Of a stretch of DNA of 64,000 nucleotides, positions 17,220 to 26,357 are shown piece after piece. The stretch spans positions 310,001 to 374,000 of the forward strand of contig CANMVY010000001.1 of the NCBI GenBank assembly GCA_947501265.1. Direction: 5' to 3'. The notes beneath the pieces are model-generated. The model saw nothing but the letters and a program-made list of their open reading frames with translations, had not been told where the DNA came from and searched no databases. Both the position numbers and the translations under genes were made by a program. How positions within the stretch are numbered: position 1 is the first letter of the stretch; every line of letters begins with the position of its first letter. Origin of the DNA: Bacteroidota bacterium (GTDB lineage Bacteria; Bacteroidota; Bacteroidia; UBA7662; CANHCV01).

Positions 17220-18026
17220 TTATTTAATTCCCAACACTTCCATATCGATGATGAGGGGCATTTGGGAAGGAATTTCCGACATCTCTGATTTTTGATACGT
17301 TTGTTTTCCCGAAACTCGAACGCGGAATTTCCCGCCCTTTCCGCATTTCGTTAGGACTTCCTCCACTCCGGGCGGGAACTGCCCAATACCAACTTGCCAA
17401 GCTGCTGGCCGCCCATCCGTGTAACTCGTGCGCAGCAATACGCTGTCTTTCGCCCGGTAAATGGCAAAGTGCGACAAGACCGTATTCCCAGGCCGGGCGT
17501 AGGGAGACATGCCTTCCTTCACCTTCCAAACCTCCAATCCCGGTTGCAAATCCTCTTTTTTTGCCGTAGAAAAATCCCATTTGGGCGGCGATTGCGGACG
17601 GTACACCTCACGCAACCAAAGGTGAAACAACAAATCGGAATTGGGAGGAATCGCTCCAATGCCCATGCTTCCAAATCCCATCGATGCCGGCACTTCCAAC
17701 CACACTTCATCCCCAGGAACCAACACCTCCAACGCCGATTCTACGCCTTGGCAAACGGTGCCTTCCCCCACGGGGTAAATCATTTCTTTTTTCTGCTGAA
17801 GGCTGGAACGGAAAATGGAAGAATCTTTTTTCAGCATGCCTTCCAAATCCATCTGAACAAATTCCCCCGGAATGGCAGCCGTACCGCTTCCTTTGTGAAC
17901 GTAATGAATCACCACCCCGTTTTTCAACGTACGCGTTTCTTCTTTTTTTTCAGCGTTTTCAGGCACCGAAGAAGTGCAACCGAACAGCATCAGCGCGCCG
18001 CACATTCCTAGAAAAAAAGTCTTCAT
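17220..18026 (-). CDS. Two-domain FKBP-type peptidyl-prolyl isomerase lipoprotein
   Basis: This 268-residue lipoprotein (lipobox LFGC, Cys17) carries two FKBP-like units. The first (about 35-140) reads NGVVIHYVHKGSGTAAIPGEFVQM, a central QGVESALEVLVPGDEVWLEVP and the FGSMGIGAIPPNSDLLFHL flap. The second (about 150-265) is more divergent. FKBPs accelerate proline cis-trans isomerisation and assist folding of exported proteins, which fits a Bacteroidota envelope full of T9SS cargo. Its start overlaps the stop of the next upstream gene, another two-domain FKBP lipoprotein, by four bases. It resembles the GldI-type gliding-associated isomerases in size and location but cannot be named as such. 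Confidence 0.8.
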   Translation of the reverse strand: MKTFFLGMCGALMLFGCTSSVPENAEKKEETRTLKNGVVIHYVHKGSGTAAIPGEFVQMDLEGMLKKDSSIFRSSLQQKKEMIYPVGEGTVCQGVESALEVLVPGDEVWLEVPASMGFGSMGIGAIPPNSDLLFHLWLREVYRPQSPPKWDFSTAKKEDLQPGLEVWKVKEGMSPYARPGNTVLSHFAIYRAKDSVLLRTSYTDGRPAAWQVGIGQFPPGVEEVLTKCGKGGKFRVRVSGKQTYQKSEMSEIPSQMPLIIDMEVLGIK

Positions 18027-18883
18027 TGTAAGTCGAGAATTTCAAATTCGTAGATGACCGAGGTGAATGGAGGAACTCCGTAAAAAGGTTCACCCTTCGG
18101 TCCAAACATCAAATAACTGGGAAAATACACCTGCACCCGATCGCCCTTCCGCAATAGTGGAAACAATCGATTCCAGCCGGGCGGGTAATTTTTGTTCCCC
18201 ACCTCCAACTCGATGGGACCGTACTCGATGGCCGGATTAAAAATGCCACCATCTTTGGCAATAACGGCATCGGTAGTAGAGAACAACGTTCCATCCAACA
18301 TGCTTCCCACTTGCTTCACTTTGATTTTATTGCCCATTTTTGCAAATGGACCACTTCCTTTTTTCAAATAAACCACGTAAAACCCTTGGGGATCCATGGC
18401 TACATCCGGATGCCGAAGTTTCATGGTATCGGCCAACAATTGGTCCTCGTTGTAAATGCGGTGAATCACAACTTCGTTTCGAATGAAGGTTTTGGGTTTA
18501 AACAGTTTTGAAAGGCCAGCTTTTCGGTATTTCTCCGAGTTAAGCAATGAATCTACCGGAACCAAAATGCTGGCACTATCGCCCTCTTTCAAACCCAACA
18601 GGGCCTGAAACAAATCCCCATGAAATTCGGGATTAGTCATCTGAATGGTTAATTCTTCGTTTGCATTTCGCATCACCGAATCTTGGTAACTCTGCTTCCA
18701 AACCAACTGAATTAAATCTCCCACTTGGGGCGATTTCCCATTTCCTTTTCGATGAATCTTGATTTTATATCCACTTTCATCGGCTCGAAATCCATCGTCC
18801 TTTGGACTTGCTGATTCCGTTTTCGAGCCGCAACTTCCCAAGAAAAGGGCTCCGATAAGCCACCAAATGTTAATGCTTTTCAT
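18023..18883 (-). CDS. FKBP-like peptidyl-prolyl isomerase lipoprotein (paralogue)
   Basis: The 286-residue product has a signal and lipobox (LFLGSC, Cys18). Its two FKBP-like units start at SGYKIKIHRKGNGKSPQVGD (about 38) and at GFYVVYLKKGSGPFAKMGNK (about 163). The second ends with the canonical GWNRLFPLLRKGDRVQVYFPS and PPFTSVIYEFEILDL. In the first unit the flap is shortened. The open frame begins at a GTG at 18886, but ATG at 18883 is the better start before the signal peptide. It overlaps the NrnA gene by 14 bases and the other FKBP gene by four, so the pair sits at the end of a minus-strand operon. Confidence 0.78.
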   Translation of the reverse strand: MKSINIWWLIGALFLGSCGSKTESASPKDDGFRADESGYKIKIHRKGNGKSPQVGDLIQLVWKQSYQDSVMRNANEELTIQMTNPEFHGDLFQALLGLKEGDSASILVPVDSLLNSEKYRKAGLSKLFKPKTFIRNEVVIHRIYNEDQLLADTMKLRHPDVAMDPQGFYVVYLKKGSGPFAKMGNKIKVKQVGSMLDGTLFSTTDAVIAKDGGIFNPAIEYGPIELEVGNKNYPPGWNRLFPLLRKGDRVQVYFPSYLMFGPKGEPFYGVPPFTSVIYEFEILDLQ

Positions 18884-19892
18884 CACGAATGATTTGAGGG
18901 TAAAAGTTTTCCAATGCTTCTAAAAAACGCCTTTCAGTCACTTCTAAGGATTCAGAACTTTGCCCGCCAGCAGCGTTTAAATGTCCGCCCCCTTTAAAAT
19001 GCATGGCCGAAAATTCATTCGCGGGAACCGTTCCTTTACTTCGGAAACTAATCTTCACCATAACGGTACGATCCACCATCAGAGCCGCAAATTTCACTCC
19101 TTCAATGCTCAACGCATAATTCACCAACCCTTCGGTATCTCCCGTCTGAACATCATAGTCCAACAATTCCTGGGCAGTAATGGTAATGTAGGCCGTTTTC
19201 TTTTCAGGAAGATATTGGAGTTTATTCGCCAAAACGTACCCCATAAATTGTAATCTGCGGAAACTCCAACTGTCGTTAATGGCTTCGTGAATTTTCACAT
19301 GATCTACCCCAGATTCCTTCAAAAATGCAATGGTTCGATGAATTTCCGCCGAAGTAGAAGCAAATCGGAAGGAGCCGGTATCGGTCATGATTCCGGTGTA
19401 CAAACACGTTCCAATTTCGGCATCCATCAGGTGCAAATCGCCCATCAACACCATCAATTGAAAAATCAATTCCGCCGTAGCGGCCGCCTTGGAGTCGTGC
19501 AATTGAAATTGCGCAAAATCTTCCGGCTCCAAATGGTGATCAATCATGATTTTCGGTTGCTGCGCGGCACGAACGGCATCGCCCAATTCATTGATTCTCG
19601 AAAGCCGATTAAAATCCAAACAGAAGATGTAATCGCAATCCTTCAAGGCCGAAAAAGCCTGCTGAGGATCGGATTCGTACTGGATAACGGATTTTTCACC
19701 GGGAAGGAAAAAGAGAAAGGATCCGTAATCGTTGGGGGTAACCACCGTGGGCTGATGCCCCAATTTCTTTAAATAATGGTACAAACCCAAAGAAGAACCC
19801 ATGGCATCGCCGTCGGGTTTGTGGTGGGTGGTGATGAAAAATTTTTTCGAAGGGCCGTGCAAAACGGGCTTTAAATCCAAGATGTTATTCAC
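18870..19892 (-). CDS. nrnA: NrnA-type DHH phosphoesterase (oligoribonuclease/pAp phosphatase)
   Basis: This DHH-DHHA1 phosphoesterase degrades short RNA oligonucleotides and 3'-phosphoadenosine 5'-phosphate. Metal-binding motifs are visible: THHKPDGDAMGSSLG, FCLDFNR, KIMIDHHLEPE, TGIMTDTGSFR and, in DHHA1, FKGGGHLNAAGG. Two GTG starts are possible. The frame opens at 19922, inside the asparaginase gene. I prefer the GTG at 19892 because a perfect TATCTTTG box (minus, 19904-19897) lies exactly four bases upstream, as at seven other genes here. That gives 340 residues, normal for NrnA. The promoter box lies inside the 3' end of the asparaginase gene. Confidence 0.85.
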   Translation of the reverse strand: MNNILDLKPVLHGPSKKFFITTHHKPDGDAMGSSLGLYHYLKKLGHQPTVVTPNDYGSFLFFLPGEKSVIQYESDPQQAFSALKDCDYIFCLDFNRLSRINELGDAVRAAQQPKIMIDHHLEPEDFAQFQLHDSKAAATAELIFQLMVLMGDLHLMDAEIGTCLYTGIMTDTGSFRFASTSAEIHRTIAFLKESGVDHVKIHEAINDSWSFRRLQFMGYVLANKLQYLPEKKTAYITITAQELLDYDVQTGDTEGLVNYALSIEGVKFAALMVDRTVMVKISFRSKGTVPANEFSAMHFKGGGHLNAAGGQSSESLEVTERRFLEALENFYPQIIRDEKH

Positions 19893-20889
19893 GCGGCAAA
19901 GATAACTTCGAACGATGTTCACCCGTACGAATTCCTTTCCAATTTACCACAGGAAGATCGGTCCATTTTTTCAATGCAGTCCGTTCAAAATCGGTTAATT
20001 CCTCGAAATGATTCAATAATTCTTGTGCGATGAGGTACTGAGGAAGCATTTTTCCATCGTCGATTTTTATGCAGGCTCCCCAATTTTTACGTCGAAATCC
20101 CAGGCAGAAAATGCCTTCTGCTCCCACCTTTCCCACCACCCGATCGCCCAACAACTGCATCATTTCGGTGTCGTAGCGATCGGTTCCTGCCACCATTTCC
20201 GGATGGGCCGAAACGGCCTCCAACAACACACGGCAGGCTTTCCCGGTAGCATGCTCGAACCCACTTTGGTGCACCAACTGAGCGTAACCTACGGCTTGCT
20301 CGTAAACGCTCAACCCCCAAATCGGTGCAGAACATCCATCGATAGCAACGGGGGGAACCTCGCTGATGGTGCAAAATTCCATGACTTTTTTCAAGATCTT
20401 TTGTTGGAGCGGATGTTCGGGATCTAAATAGTTTTCAAGGGGATAACCGAGGAAAATGCAAGCGGCCAAAAATCCGGCGTGTTTGCCCGAGCAATTGTTG
20501 AACAGTTGATTGGCCGTTCGATTCTGTCGGAAAAACCGCTCGGCCTCGGCTGGCCAAAACGGAGGATGAGCGCCGCATTGAAAATGCGATTCGCCCAAAC
20601 CAATTTTTTGAAGGATGGATTGAGCTGTTTCTAGATGATGGGATTCTCCGTTATGGGAACCGGCCATCAAGGCTATTTCTGCCAGGGTAAACTGAAAATG
20701 TTCGGCCGCTCCGCTCTCCAAAAGCACCAAGTGCTGCAAGAATTTCAAGGCCGAGCGGGGATACGTTTTTTGGTGGATGTGTCCCGTTGAAAACACCACG
20801 TTTCCCTCGGCATCCGCCACACAAACGGCCCCTCGGTGAAGGGTTTCAACCAAATTCCCCCTCCACTGCTCCACCAAAACCGGATTCAT
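19885..20889 (-). CDS. L-asparaginase II family (PF06089) protein
   Basis: The 334-residue product belongs to the thermolabile asparaginase family of PF06089 (Rhizobium AnsA type), not the E. coli type. Family motifs include VEQWRGNLVETLHRGAVCVADAEG, TYPRSALKFLQHL, MAGSHNGESHHL, NNCSGKHAGFL and AIDGCSAPIWGLSV. It is predicted to hydrolyse asparagine to aspartate and ammonia. No signal peptide is seen, so it should be cytoplasmic. It overlaps the amidohydrolase upstream by one base (stop TAA and start ATG share an A), and its last bases hold the nrnA promoter. Confidence 0.85.
   Translation of the reverse strand: MNPVLVEQWRGNLVETLHRGAVCVADAEGNVVFSTGHIHQKTYPRSALKFLQHLVLLESGAAEHFQFTLAEIALMAGSHNGESHHLETAQSILQKIGLGESHFQCGAHPPFWPAEAERFFRQNRTANQLFNNCSGKHAGFLAACIFLGYPLENYLDPEHPLQQKILKKVMEFCTISEVPPVAIDGCSAPIWGLSVYEQAVGYAQLVHQSGFEHATGKACRVLLEAVSAHPEMVAGTDRYDTEMMQLLGDRVVGKVGAEGIFCLGFRRKNWGACIKIDDGKMLPQYLIAQELLNHFEELTDFERTALKKWTDLPVVNWKGIRTGEHRSKLSLPRE
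19897..19904 (-). promoter_or_regulatory. -7 element (TATCTTTG) four bases before a GTG start
   Basis: A perfect TAnnTTTG match on the minus strand, inside the end of the asparaginase gene. CCGC and GTG (19892) follow. It suggests that nrnA and the two FKBP genes can be transcribed apart from the upstream genes. Confidence 0.55.
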
Positions 20890-23882
20890 TAATCGCCAAT
20901 CGTATCGCAGTGGTACAATCGCTTTTCCTTCACCACGGGTTTGGAAGTGGGTTTTCCTCCTTTTTTCGCCTCAAGCATTTTCAATATCAATCGCTGACGT
21001 TCGGCTTGCATTCTCGTTTGATTTTTGGCATCTTCCTGCTTGTTAAACGCCATTTTCCCATCCACCAACGTCATCTCAACTTTCGTATCGATGCTCAAAG
21101 GATTGTGGCTCCAAAGAACCAAATCGGCATCTTTGCCCACTTCAATGCTTCCTACTTTTCCATCGATATGCAATGCTTTAGCTGGATTAAGGGTTACGGT
21201 GGCCAAGGCCTGAACGGGAGTTAACCCGCCGTACTTGATGGTCTTCGCTGCTTCTTGGTTCAATCGGCGGGCCATTTCAGCATCGTCGGAATTGATGCAC
21301 GTCACCACGCCTGCTTGGGTTAACAAGGCAGCGTTATGCGGAATGGCATCCACCACTTCGTACTTGTACGCCCACCAATCGGAAAACGTGGAAGCGTAGG
21401 CGCCGTGGGCTTTCAATTCTTTGGCAACTTTGTAGCCCTCCAACACGTGGGTGAAGGTATTTACTTTAAATCCGATCGAATCAGCCACGTGCATCAGCAT
21501 ATTGATTTCGCTTTGAACGTAGGAGTGGCAGGTGATGAATTCTTTGTTATTGAGGATTCGAACCAAGGTTTCGAGGGTGTAATCGGGTCGAGGCTCCAAT
21601 TCTTTTTTACTTCCACTAGCCATCCATTTCTTGCGGGCAGCTTCGTATTCTTTGGCGCGAGAAAAAGCATCAAAATACACTTGTTCTACGCCCATTCGAC
21701 TTTGAGGGTACCTGGTTTTTGGACTCATTCCCCAGTTGCTTTGCTTCACGTTTTCTCCCAGAGCAAACTTGATGAAGGGATCGGCGCCTTGAAAACGCAA
21801 TTCAAAGGGAGATGTAGCCCCCCAACGCAGCTTGATCAACGCGGTTTGACCTCCAATGGGGTTGGCCGAACCGTGCAACAAATGGGAAGTGGTTACCCCG
21901 CCCGACAATTGGCGGTAAATGTTGATGTCGGAACAATCCAAGGCATCGTCGATGTCGCATTCCGAAGTTACGTTTCTTGTTCCTTCGTTAACGCCCCGGG
22001 TAATGGCAATGTGGCTATGTTCGTCGATCAACCCAGGAGTGAGGTGTTTTCCGGTTCCATCGATCACCATTTCAACATCTTCCACATCACCCAATCGACC
22101 TACTCGAACAATTTTACCTTGGCGAATCAGGACATCGCCTACAAAAACCGAATCTTTTCCCATGCTCCAAATGGTCACATTGTTGATTCTTACGGTGAGT
22201 TGCGGCTGCTCCGACCAAGGCTTGGTGGCACCCCATCCCATTTGTGGGAAAAACGAAGGGGATGCGTCTTTGAATGACACCAAAGATTTTCGAGTTTTGG
22301 TGGAAGTATCGGAGGATGAGGCTTCTTTCCATACCAAAGAAAACGGGATTTCAGATCCATCCTCGGCGGTGGCTTTCCCTTCCAAACCGTTGTTCTTCAA
22401 CCAGCCGTACAATCGAAACGATTTTTTCTGAAGCGTAACGCTTCCGTTGACGTTTCCTTGAAAATGTTGCCAAGAAAAATCGGTTGAGGTGGAATCCATC
22501 CAAATTTTCCCCGATAACGATGTGCCGGAATTGATCTCGGCTTTGTACGATTTACTTCCCCAATTTAGGGTGTATTTACCCTTTGGAAGCAAAGAATCGA
22601 TGGTATTTAAAGAAAACGATTTTCCATTGACCCACAGTTCTTGAATTTTCGAATTCTCTAAGAAAAGAGAATCGGTAACAACCATGAAACTAGCAATTTT
22701 TCCTTTTTCCAACGTTCCGATGCTGGATTGTAACCCCAAGATAGATGCAGGAACGGTGGTCCAAGCCGAAAGGGCCGACTCGTAAGAAAGTCCGTATTGA
22801 AGGGCCAAACGAACCGCTGCAAAAACATCTTCTCCGGGTTTTAAACCGGCGGTGGTGAATGCGAACGGAATTTGATTTTTAGCGAAGGCGGCCGGATTGG
22901 ACGGTGCCAACTCCCAATGTTTCATTTCGCTAAGCGTAACGTTCTGAGCATCTAAAGGATGCTCAACATCTTTTGCATCGGGAAAGGTTAATGGAAGGAT
23001 GTAGGTATTTCCCGGGTAATTTTTCAAACTCGTCATGAATTGATATTCATTCCCTTGAGCTTTGATCACGGCTGGTCTTTTCCATTCTTTGGCCAATTCA
23101 GCTAAACGCAAAGCATCGTATTCTCCGCGGGTTTCAAAAAAATCGGTCAAATTTTCGGTGGCAATCCATGCCTCCAAGGCCAAATCGCGGAAGGCGGGTT
23201 TGGTATTTTGGTACCACAAAGCATCGGCACGGGTTTGGCGCAACAACGCGATTTGTCCCATGAGCGATTCGGGGTAATCTTCCTTGGAGGAACCTTTGTT
23301 GAGGGAAAAATGTCGACCAACGGAAGGATGAAAAAGCAATTGGGTTTCTTCTCCATTTCCGGTAAAAACTGCAGCCGAAGTTCCGCGAGCAATTCCATCT
23401 TCCACAAACGTTGCGGTTAATCCAATACCCATTTTTCGAAAGCGCTCGGCTTTATCGGATTGAAATCGAAACAAATCAGCCGCTTTTTGATCGGTACGAA
23501 TGGCATCGTTTACGGCGAAAGCGCCGGGTCGCTCGGGCGCAAGTTGTTGGCCGCGCCCACGGGAAGCGCCTCCTGAAGGAACTTCAACGCCATAGGTGCT
23601 CCACGCATCGATGAAAGCGGGATAAACCATCGCACCGGCCACATCTTTAATAACGACACCAGCGGGAAGTTTAATTTCTTTTCCCACTTCAACAATTTTC
23701 CCATCTCGAATCAACAAGGTGGCATCCTTGATTTGAACTTTAGGCGAAACCTGAAGGGTAGCATGGGTAATGGCAAACCAGGTAGAACGATCGTCGCGCG
23801 GACCGTTGTTCCAACGATTTGGTTGTGCATTTAAAATGAAAATTCCGATGGAAAACAGCGTAGAAAACCAAAATTTCTTCAT
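20889..23882 (-). CDS. Exported amidohydrolase with two amidohydrolase domains
   Basis: This 997-residue exported protein (signal about 1-19, ending LNAQ) joins two amidohydrolase/imidazolonepropionase-like domains. The first (about 30-440) has the frame of the fold but reads MVYPAFIDAWSTYG where the metal-binding HxH should be. The second (about 590-970) keeps it as LTPGLIDEHSHIAI, with TCHSYVQSE, NTFTHVLEGY and the metal Asp in CINSDDAEM. It also keeps the typical ending VGKDADLVLWSHNPLS followed by VEMTLVDGK. It probably hydrolyses an amide or cyclic peptide-like substrate in the periplasm. It leads a minus-strand operon with asparaginase downstream. A weak TTTCTTTG box precedes it (23903-23896). 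Confidence 0.85.
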   Translation of the reverse strand: MKKFWFSTLFSIGIFILNAQPNRWNNGPRDDRSTWFAITHATLQVSPKVQIKDATLLIRDGKIVEVGKEIKLPAGVVIKDVAGAMVYPAFIDAWSTYGVEVPSGGASRGRGQQLAPERPGAFAVNDAIRTDQKAADLFRFQSDKAERFRKMGIGLTATFVEDGIARGTSAAVFTGNGEETQLLFHPSVGRHFSLNKGSSKEDYPESLMGQIALLRQTRADALWYQNTKPAFRDLALEAWIATENLTDFFETRGEYDALRLAELAKEWKRPAVIKAQGNEYQFMTSLKNYPGNTYILPLTFPDAKDVEHPLDAQNVTLSEMKHWELAPSNPAAFAKNQIPFAFTTAGLKPGEDVFAAVRLALQYGLSYESALSAWTTVPASILGLQSSIGTLEKGKIASFMVVTDSLFLENSKIQELWVNGKSFSLNTIDSLLPKGKYTLNWGSKSYKAEINSGTSLSGKIWMDSTSTDFSWQHFQGNVNGSVTLQKKSFRLYGWLKNNGLEGKATAEDGSEIPFSLVWKEASSSDTSTKTRKSLVSFKDASPSFFPQMGWGATKPWSEQPQLTVRINNVTIWSMGKDSVFVGDVLIRQGKIVRVGRLGDVEDVEMVIDGTGKHLTPGLIDEHSHIAITRGVNEGTRNVTSECDIDDALDCSDINIYRQLSGGVTTSHLLHGSANPIGGQTALIKLRWGATSPFELRFQGADPFIKFALGENVKQSNWGMSPKTRYPQSRMGVEQVYFDAFSRAKEYEAARKKWMASGSKKELEPRPDYTLETLVRILNNKEFITCHSYVQSEINMLMHVADSIGFKVNTFTHVLEGYKVAKELKAHGAYASTFSDWWAYKYEVVDAIPHNAALLTQAGVVTCINSDDAEMARRLNQEAAKTIKYGGLTPVQALATVTLNPAKALHIDGKVGSIEVGKDADLVLWSHNPLSIDTKVEMTLVDGKMAFNKQEDAKNQTRMQAERQRLILKMLEAKKGGKPTSKPVVKEKRLYHCDTIGD

Positions 23883-23937
23883 GGGGGAAAATTAGCAAAG
23901 AAATCTGAAATTGTAGTCGACCTTCCAACATCAAAGC

Positions 23938-23966
23938 AAAAAAAAGCCGCCTCGAATGGAGGCGGC
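23938..23966 (-). terminator. Rho-independent terminator of the CsgG-like gene
   Basis: An 8-bp GC-rich stem (GAGGCGGC / GCCGCCTC, 5-base loop) is followed on the minus strand by eight T. A second weaker hairpin (AAAACCTG / CAGGTTTT, 23969-23990) lies just before it. Both follow the stop at 24021. Confidence 0.8.
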
Positions 23967-24020
23967 TCAAAACCTGAATCTGCAGGTTTTTTTTCATGGT
24001 TAGTTAGAACCTTAAATAGG

Positions 24021-25145
24021 TTATCGGAAATTGTCTACCGCGTCAACTTTTGATTTTTGAACATTGAAACCCCAACTAACTCCAAATTGGGTGCTTGATT
24101 TGGAAGGGCGAACCCAAGCATTTACCGGCATGTTCATTCTTCCCTTTTTGAAGGTTTTCCCTACCCCAATGATAAAACTGGGATTGAGGCGAGTTGTTCC
24201 TCGGGAATCCAAACGGTCTTCCAATTTGTATGGAGTTGGAGCTGCGAACGAGAATTTCCAGTTGCCGGTAGAATCGAAATAACCCTCGGCCACCTTGCTA
24301 AAAGAGAACGATGGACCGAAAGCGATTTCTAATCCACTTTTTTGGCTTCTAAAACCGTTCAATAAAGAGAAAGATGGGATAAATTGGCCCTGATCGGCTC
24401 CGGTAATCATAGGAATAAACTCCAACAATCCTTGAAAATTCCCTTCATTCAAGTACTGCTTCTCAAATTGATATCCAAATTGAAACATCACTGGAATTCC
24501 TTCTAAACCTCCATCAACTTTCGGACGTTGAATGTACTCTGCTGCTTTTCCTGTAAACCCGGTAAACCCAAATCGAGGTCCGGAAGTTTTAAGGATGATG
24601 GACTCTGGGTTATTACTTCCCCCGGGCAAGTAGGTGGGATCGATTAAACTTTTCATTTCAACGGGATCTACGGTTTTTCCGTACATGCTGTTGAAAGAAA
24701 CCCGAAAAATGCGGTTCATTTCGGAAGGCAAGTACAAAAATTCCTCAACGTAGGTGCGGGTAATTTTGTCTTCATTAACGGAAATCTCACGAAGATTCAC
24801 TGAAATTTTATTGCCCAACCGTTCAACAGTACCCGTTAACATCATTTGCGCTCCTAAAATTTTTCCTTGGGCCACCAAGCACGTTTTGCTGTAGCAAGGA
24901 TCTTTGGTTGTGCTCTTCTGTCGAAGGATCTCCTCAATATCGTAACGATCCATCATTTCATAGGAAACGATTTTCGAGGCCTCTGTTCTAGCAATTTGAG
25001 CTATCATACTGGAATCTAAAGCTCCCATTCCTCTTAAATCGATGGACACCAAGGCGGCTCGTTGAGCCATTGCCACTTGAGTGGTTCCGAGTAAGACCAT
25101 TCCCCAAATGGCCATACCTTTTGTTAGTGATTGAATTGTTTTCAT
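24021..25145 (-). CDS. Exported CsgG/LpoB-like protein with barrel-like C-terminus
   Basis: The 374-residue product has a signal peptide ending around residue 28 (VAMAQ). A region (about 30-165) that looks like the CsgG/TolB-N-like domain follows: RAALVSIDLRGMG, IVSYEMMDRYDIEEILRQK, CYSKTCLVAQGKILGAQMMLTGTVERLGNKISVNLREI. The C-terminal half (about 195-370) is aromatic- and glycine-rich with alternating strands (FGFTGFTG, FQFGYQFEKQY, GLEIAFGPSFSF, FGVSWGFNV), as in outer-membrane beta structures. Two cysteines (CYSKTC) may form a disulfide. I cannot name a function. It is monocistronic, with a weak CACCTTTG box about 20 bases upstream and a strong terminator. Confidence 0.6.
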   Translation of the reverse strand: MKTIQSLTKGMAIWGMVLLGTTQVAMAQRAALVSIDLRGMGALDSSMIAQIARTEASKIVSYEMMDRYDIEEILRQKSTTKDPCYSKTCLVAQGKILGAQMMLTGTVERLGNKISVNLREISVNEDKITRTYVEEFLYLPSEMNRIFRVSFNSMYGKTVDPVEMKSLIDPTYLPGGSNNPESIILKTSGPRFGFTGFTGKAAEYIQRPKVDGGLEGIPVMFQFGYQFEKQYLNEGNFQGLLEFIPMITGADQGQFIPSFSLLNGFRSQKSGLEIAFGPSFSFSKVAEGYFDSTGNWKFSFAAPTPYKLEDRLDSRGTTRLNPSFIIGVGKTFKKGRMNMPVNAWVRPSKSSTQFGVSWGFNVQKSKVDAVDNFR

Positions 25146-25362
25146 GATTTAAAAATTTATATTGCAAAGGTGGATCAGTCTTCTGTAGTAAAAAAACGGA
25201 CTTGTCTGGGAGGAAGAGCAATACTTCGGAAAAAAAGAAAAAACAGGGATGATTCCCCCTTTCTTCAGTGAAATTCAATTATTCATGATCCATTTCGTCT
25301 TCCCATTTTGCGAATACCGCCAGAAATAAAATTGCAAATTGCAAAAAATGCAAAAAATAAGT

Positions 25363-25370
25363 TAGATTTG
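25363..25370 (+). promoter_or_regulatory. -7 element (TAGATTTG) just before the HTH gene
   Basis: An exact TAnnTTTG match three bases before the ATG at 25374. It supports that ATG over the longer frame that starts at 25308. Confidence 0.55.
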
Positions 25371-25373
25371 GTC

Positions 25374-26357
25374 ATGGATGTTCGATTTGCCAAACAATTT
25401 CAGTTTGTAGAAAAACTAAAGTTAGCTACCCCCACCAATCAGAAATTGGTGGATGTTTTATCTGATTTATTGGAAGTTAGCAACGACAGTGCTTACCGAC
25501 GCCTTCGTTGTGAAACCGCTATTTCCATGGATGAGTACGTGAAAATTTGCGAACACTTCCGCATCCCGCTTGACATTTCAGGGCCAGAAACTACTTCCCA
25601 AGCTGTATTCCACTTCACCTTGCTCTCGGAAGAAGAGAACAATACGGAGGAATACCTCAAAAATGTATTGGGTGCGCTTCAAGCAATTCATCAAAGCAAA
25701 GGGAAAATATTTTACGCTACCGAAGACATCCCCCTGTTCTACTATTTCATGTTTCCTGAATTAACCGAGTTCAAACTTTTCTTTTGGAAAAAATCCATTT
25801 TGGATGATGCTCGATTTCAAGAGAAAAACTTCATGCCCGGTTTGGTCAAAAAAGAATTGGTTGAAACCTGCCGAAAGATCTTTGAGATTTATTGCCAAAT
25901 CAATTGCATAGAAGTTTACCCAGAAGACACCTTTACTTCTACTTTGAGGCAAATTGAATACTATTGGGAAAGCGATATGTTAGAATCACAATTTGGGGTT
26001 CAATTGTGCGATCAATTGCTAGAAACCGTACAATTTCTAAAATCTTGTGCCGGCAAAAACTCGAAATCTGCCGACCAACAACCCAATTTAGAAATGTATT
26101 TGAGTGATTTGATGATCAATACCAATACCATTTTGGTCGACATGCACACCACGCAGATGGTTTTTAAAAGCGTGAATACGTTCAATTCCATCAGCACCTC
26201 CCACCGAAAATTTTACGAAGAAACAAAACGATGGATGGATGGTTTAATTCGCAAGTCAACCATGATCAGTGGGGTATCTGAGCGGCATCGAAACAAGTTG
26301 TTCAAACGGGCGACCGATCAAATTATGGCATTAAAAGAAAAAATGAACAAGGGATGA
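25374..26357 (+). CDS. HTH-type DNA-binding protein of unknown role
   Basis: From the ATG at 25374 the product is 327 residues. The N-terminus has a helix-turn-helix of XRE-like layout (about 25-65: LVDVLSDLLEVSNDSAYRRLRCETAISMDEYVKIC, given here as one described region). The remaining 250 residues are helical and match no enzyme family I know. Proteins of this plan are frequent, uncharacterised Bacteroidota regulators. The frame is open to 25308, but a TAGATTTG promoter box ends three bases before 25374, so the upstream codons would not be transcribed. Its stop overlaps the cupin start (ATGA), giving an HTH-cupin-OsmC-membrane protein operon. Confidence 0.6.
   Translation: MDVRFAKQFQFVEKLKLATPTNQKLVDVLSDLLEVSNDSAYRRLRCETAISMDEYVKICEHFRIPLDISGPETTSQAVFHFTLLSEEENNTEEYLKNVLGALQAIHQSKGKIFYATEDIPLFYYFMFPELTEFKLFFWKKSILDDARFQEKNFMPGLVKKELVETCRKIFEIYCQINCIEVYPEDTFTSTLRQIEYYWESDMLESQFGVQLCDQLLETVQFLKSCAGKNSKSADQQPNLEMYLSDLMINTNTILVDMHTTQMVFKSVNTFNSISTSHRKFYEETKRWMDGLIRKSTMISGVSERHRNKLFKRATDQIMALKEKMNKG

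Noticed and set aside
19893-19922. GTG start of NrnA at 19922
   Set aside because: The codons before 19892 are upstream of the TATCTTTG box and overlap the asparaginase gene. 19892 is preferred, but 19922 is not excluded if the gene is read from the longer operon transcript.
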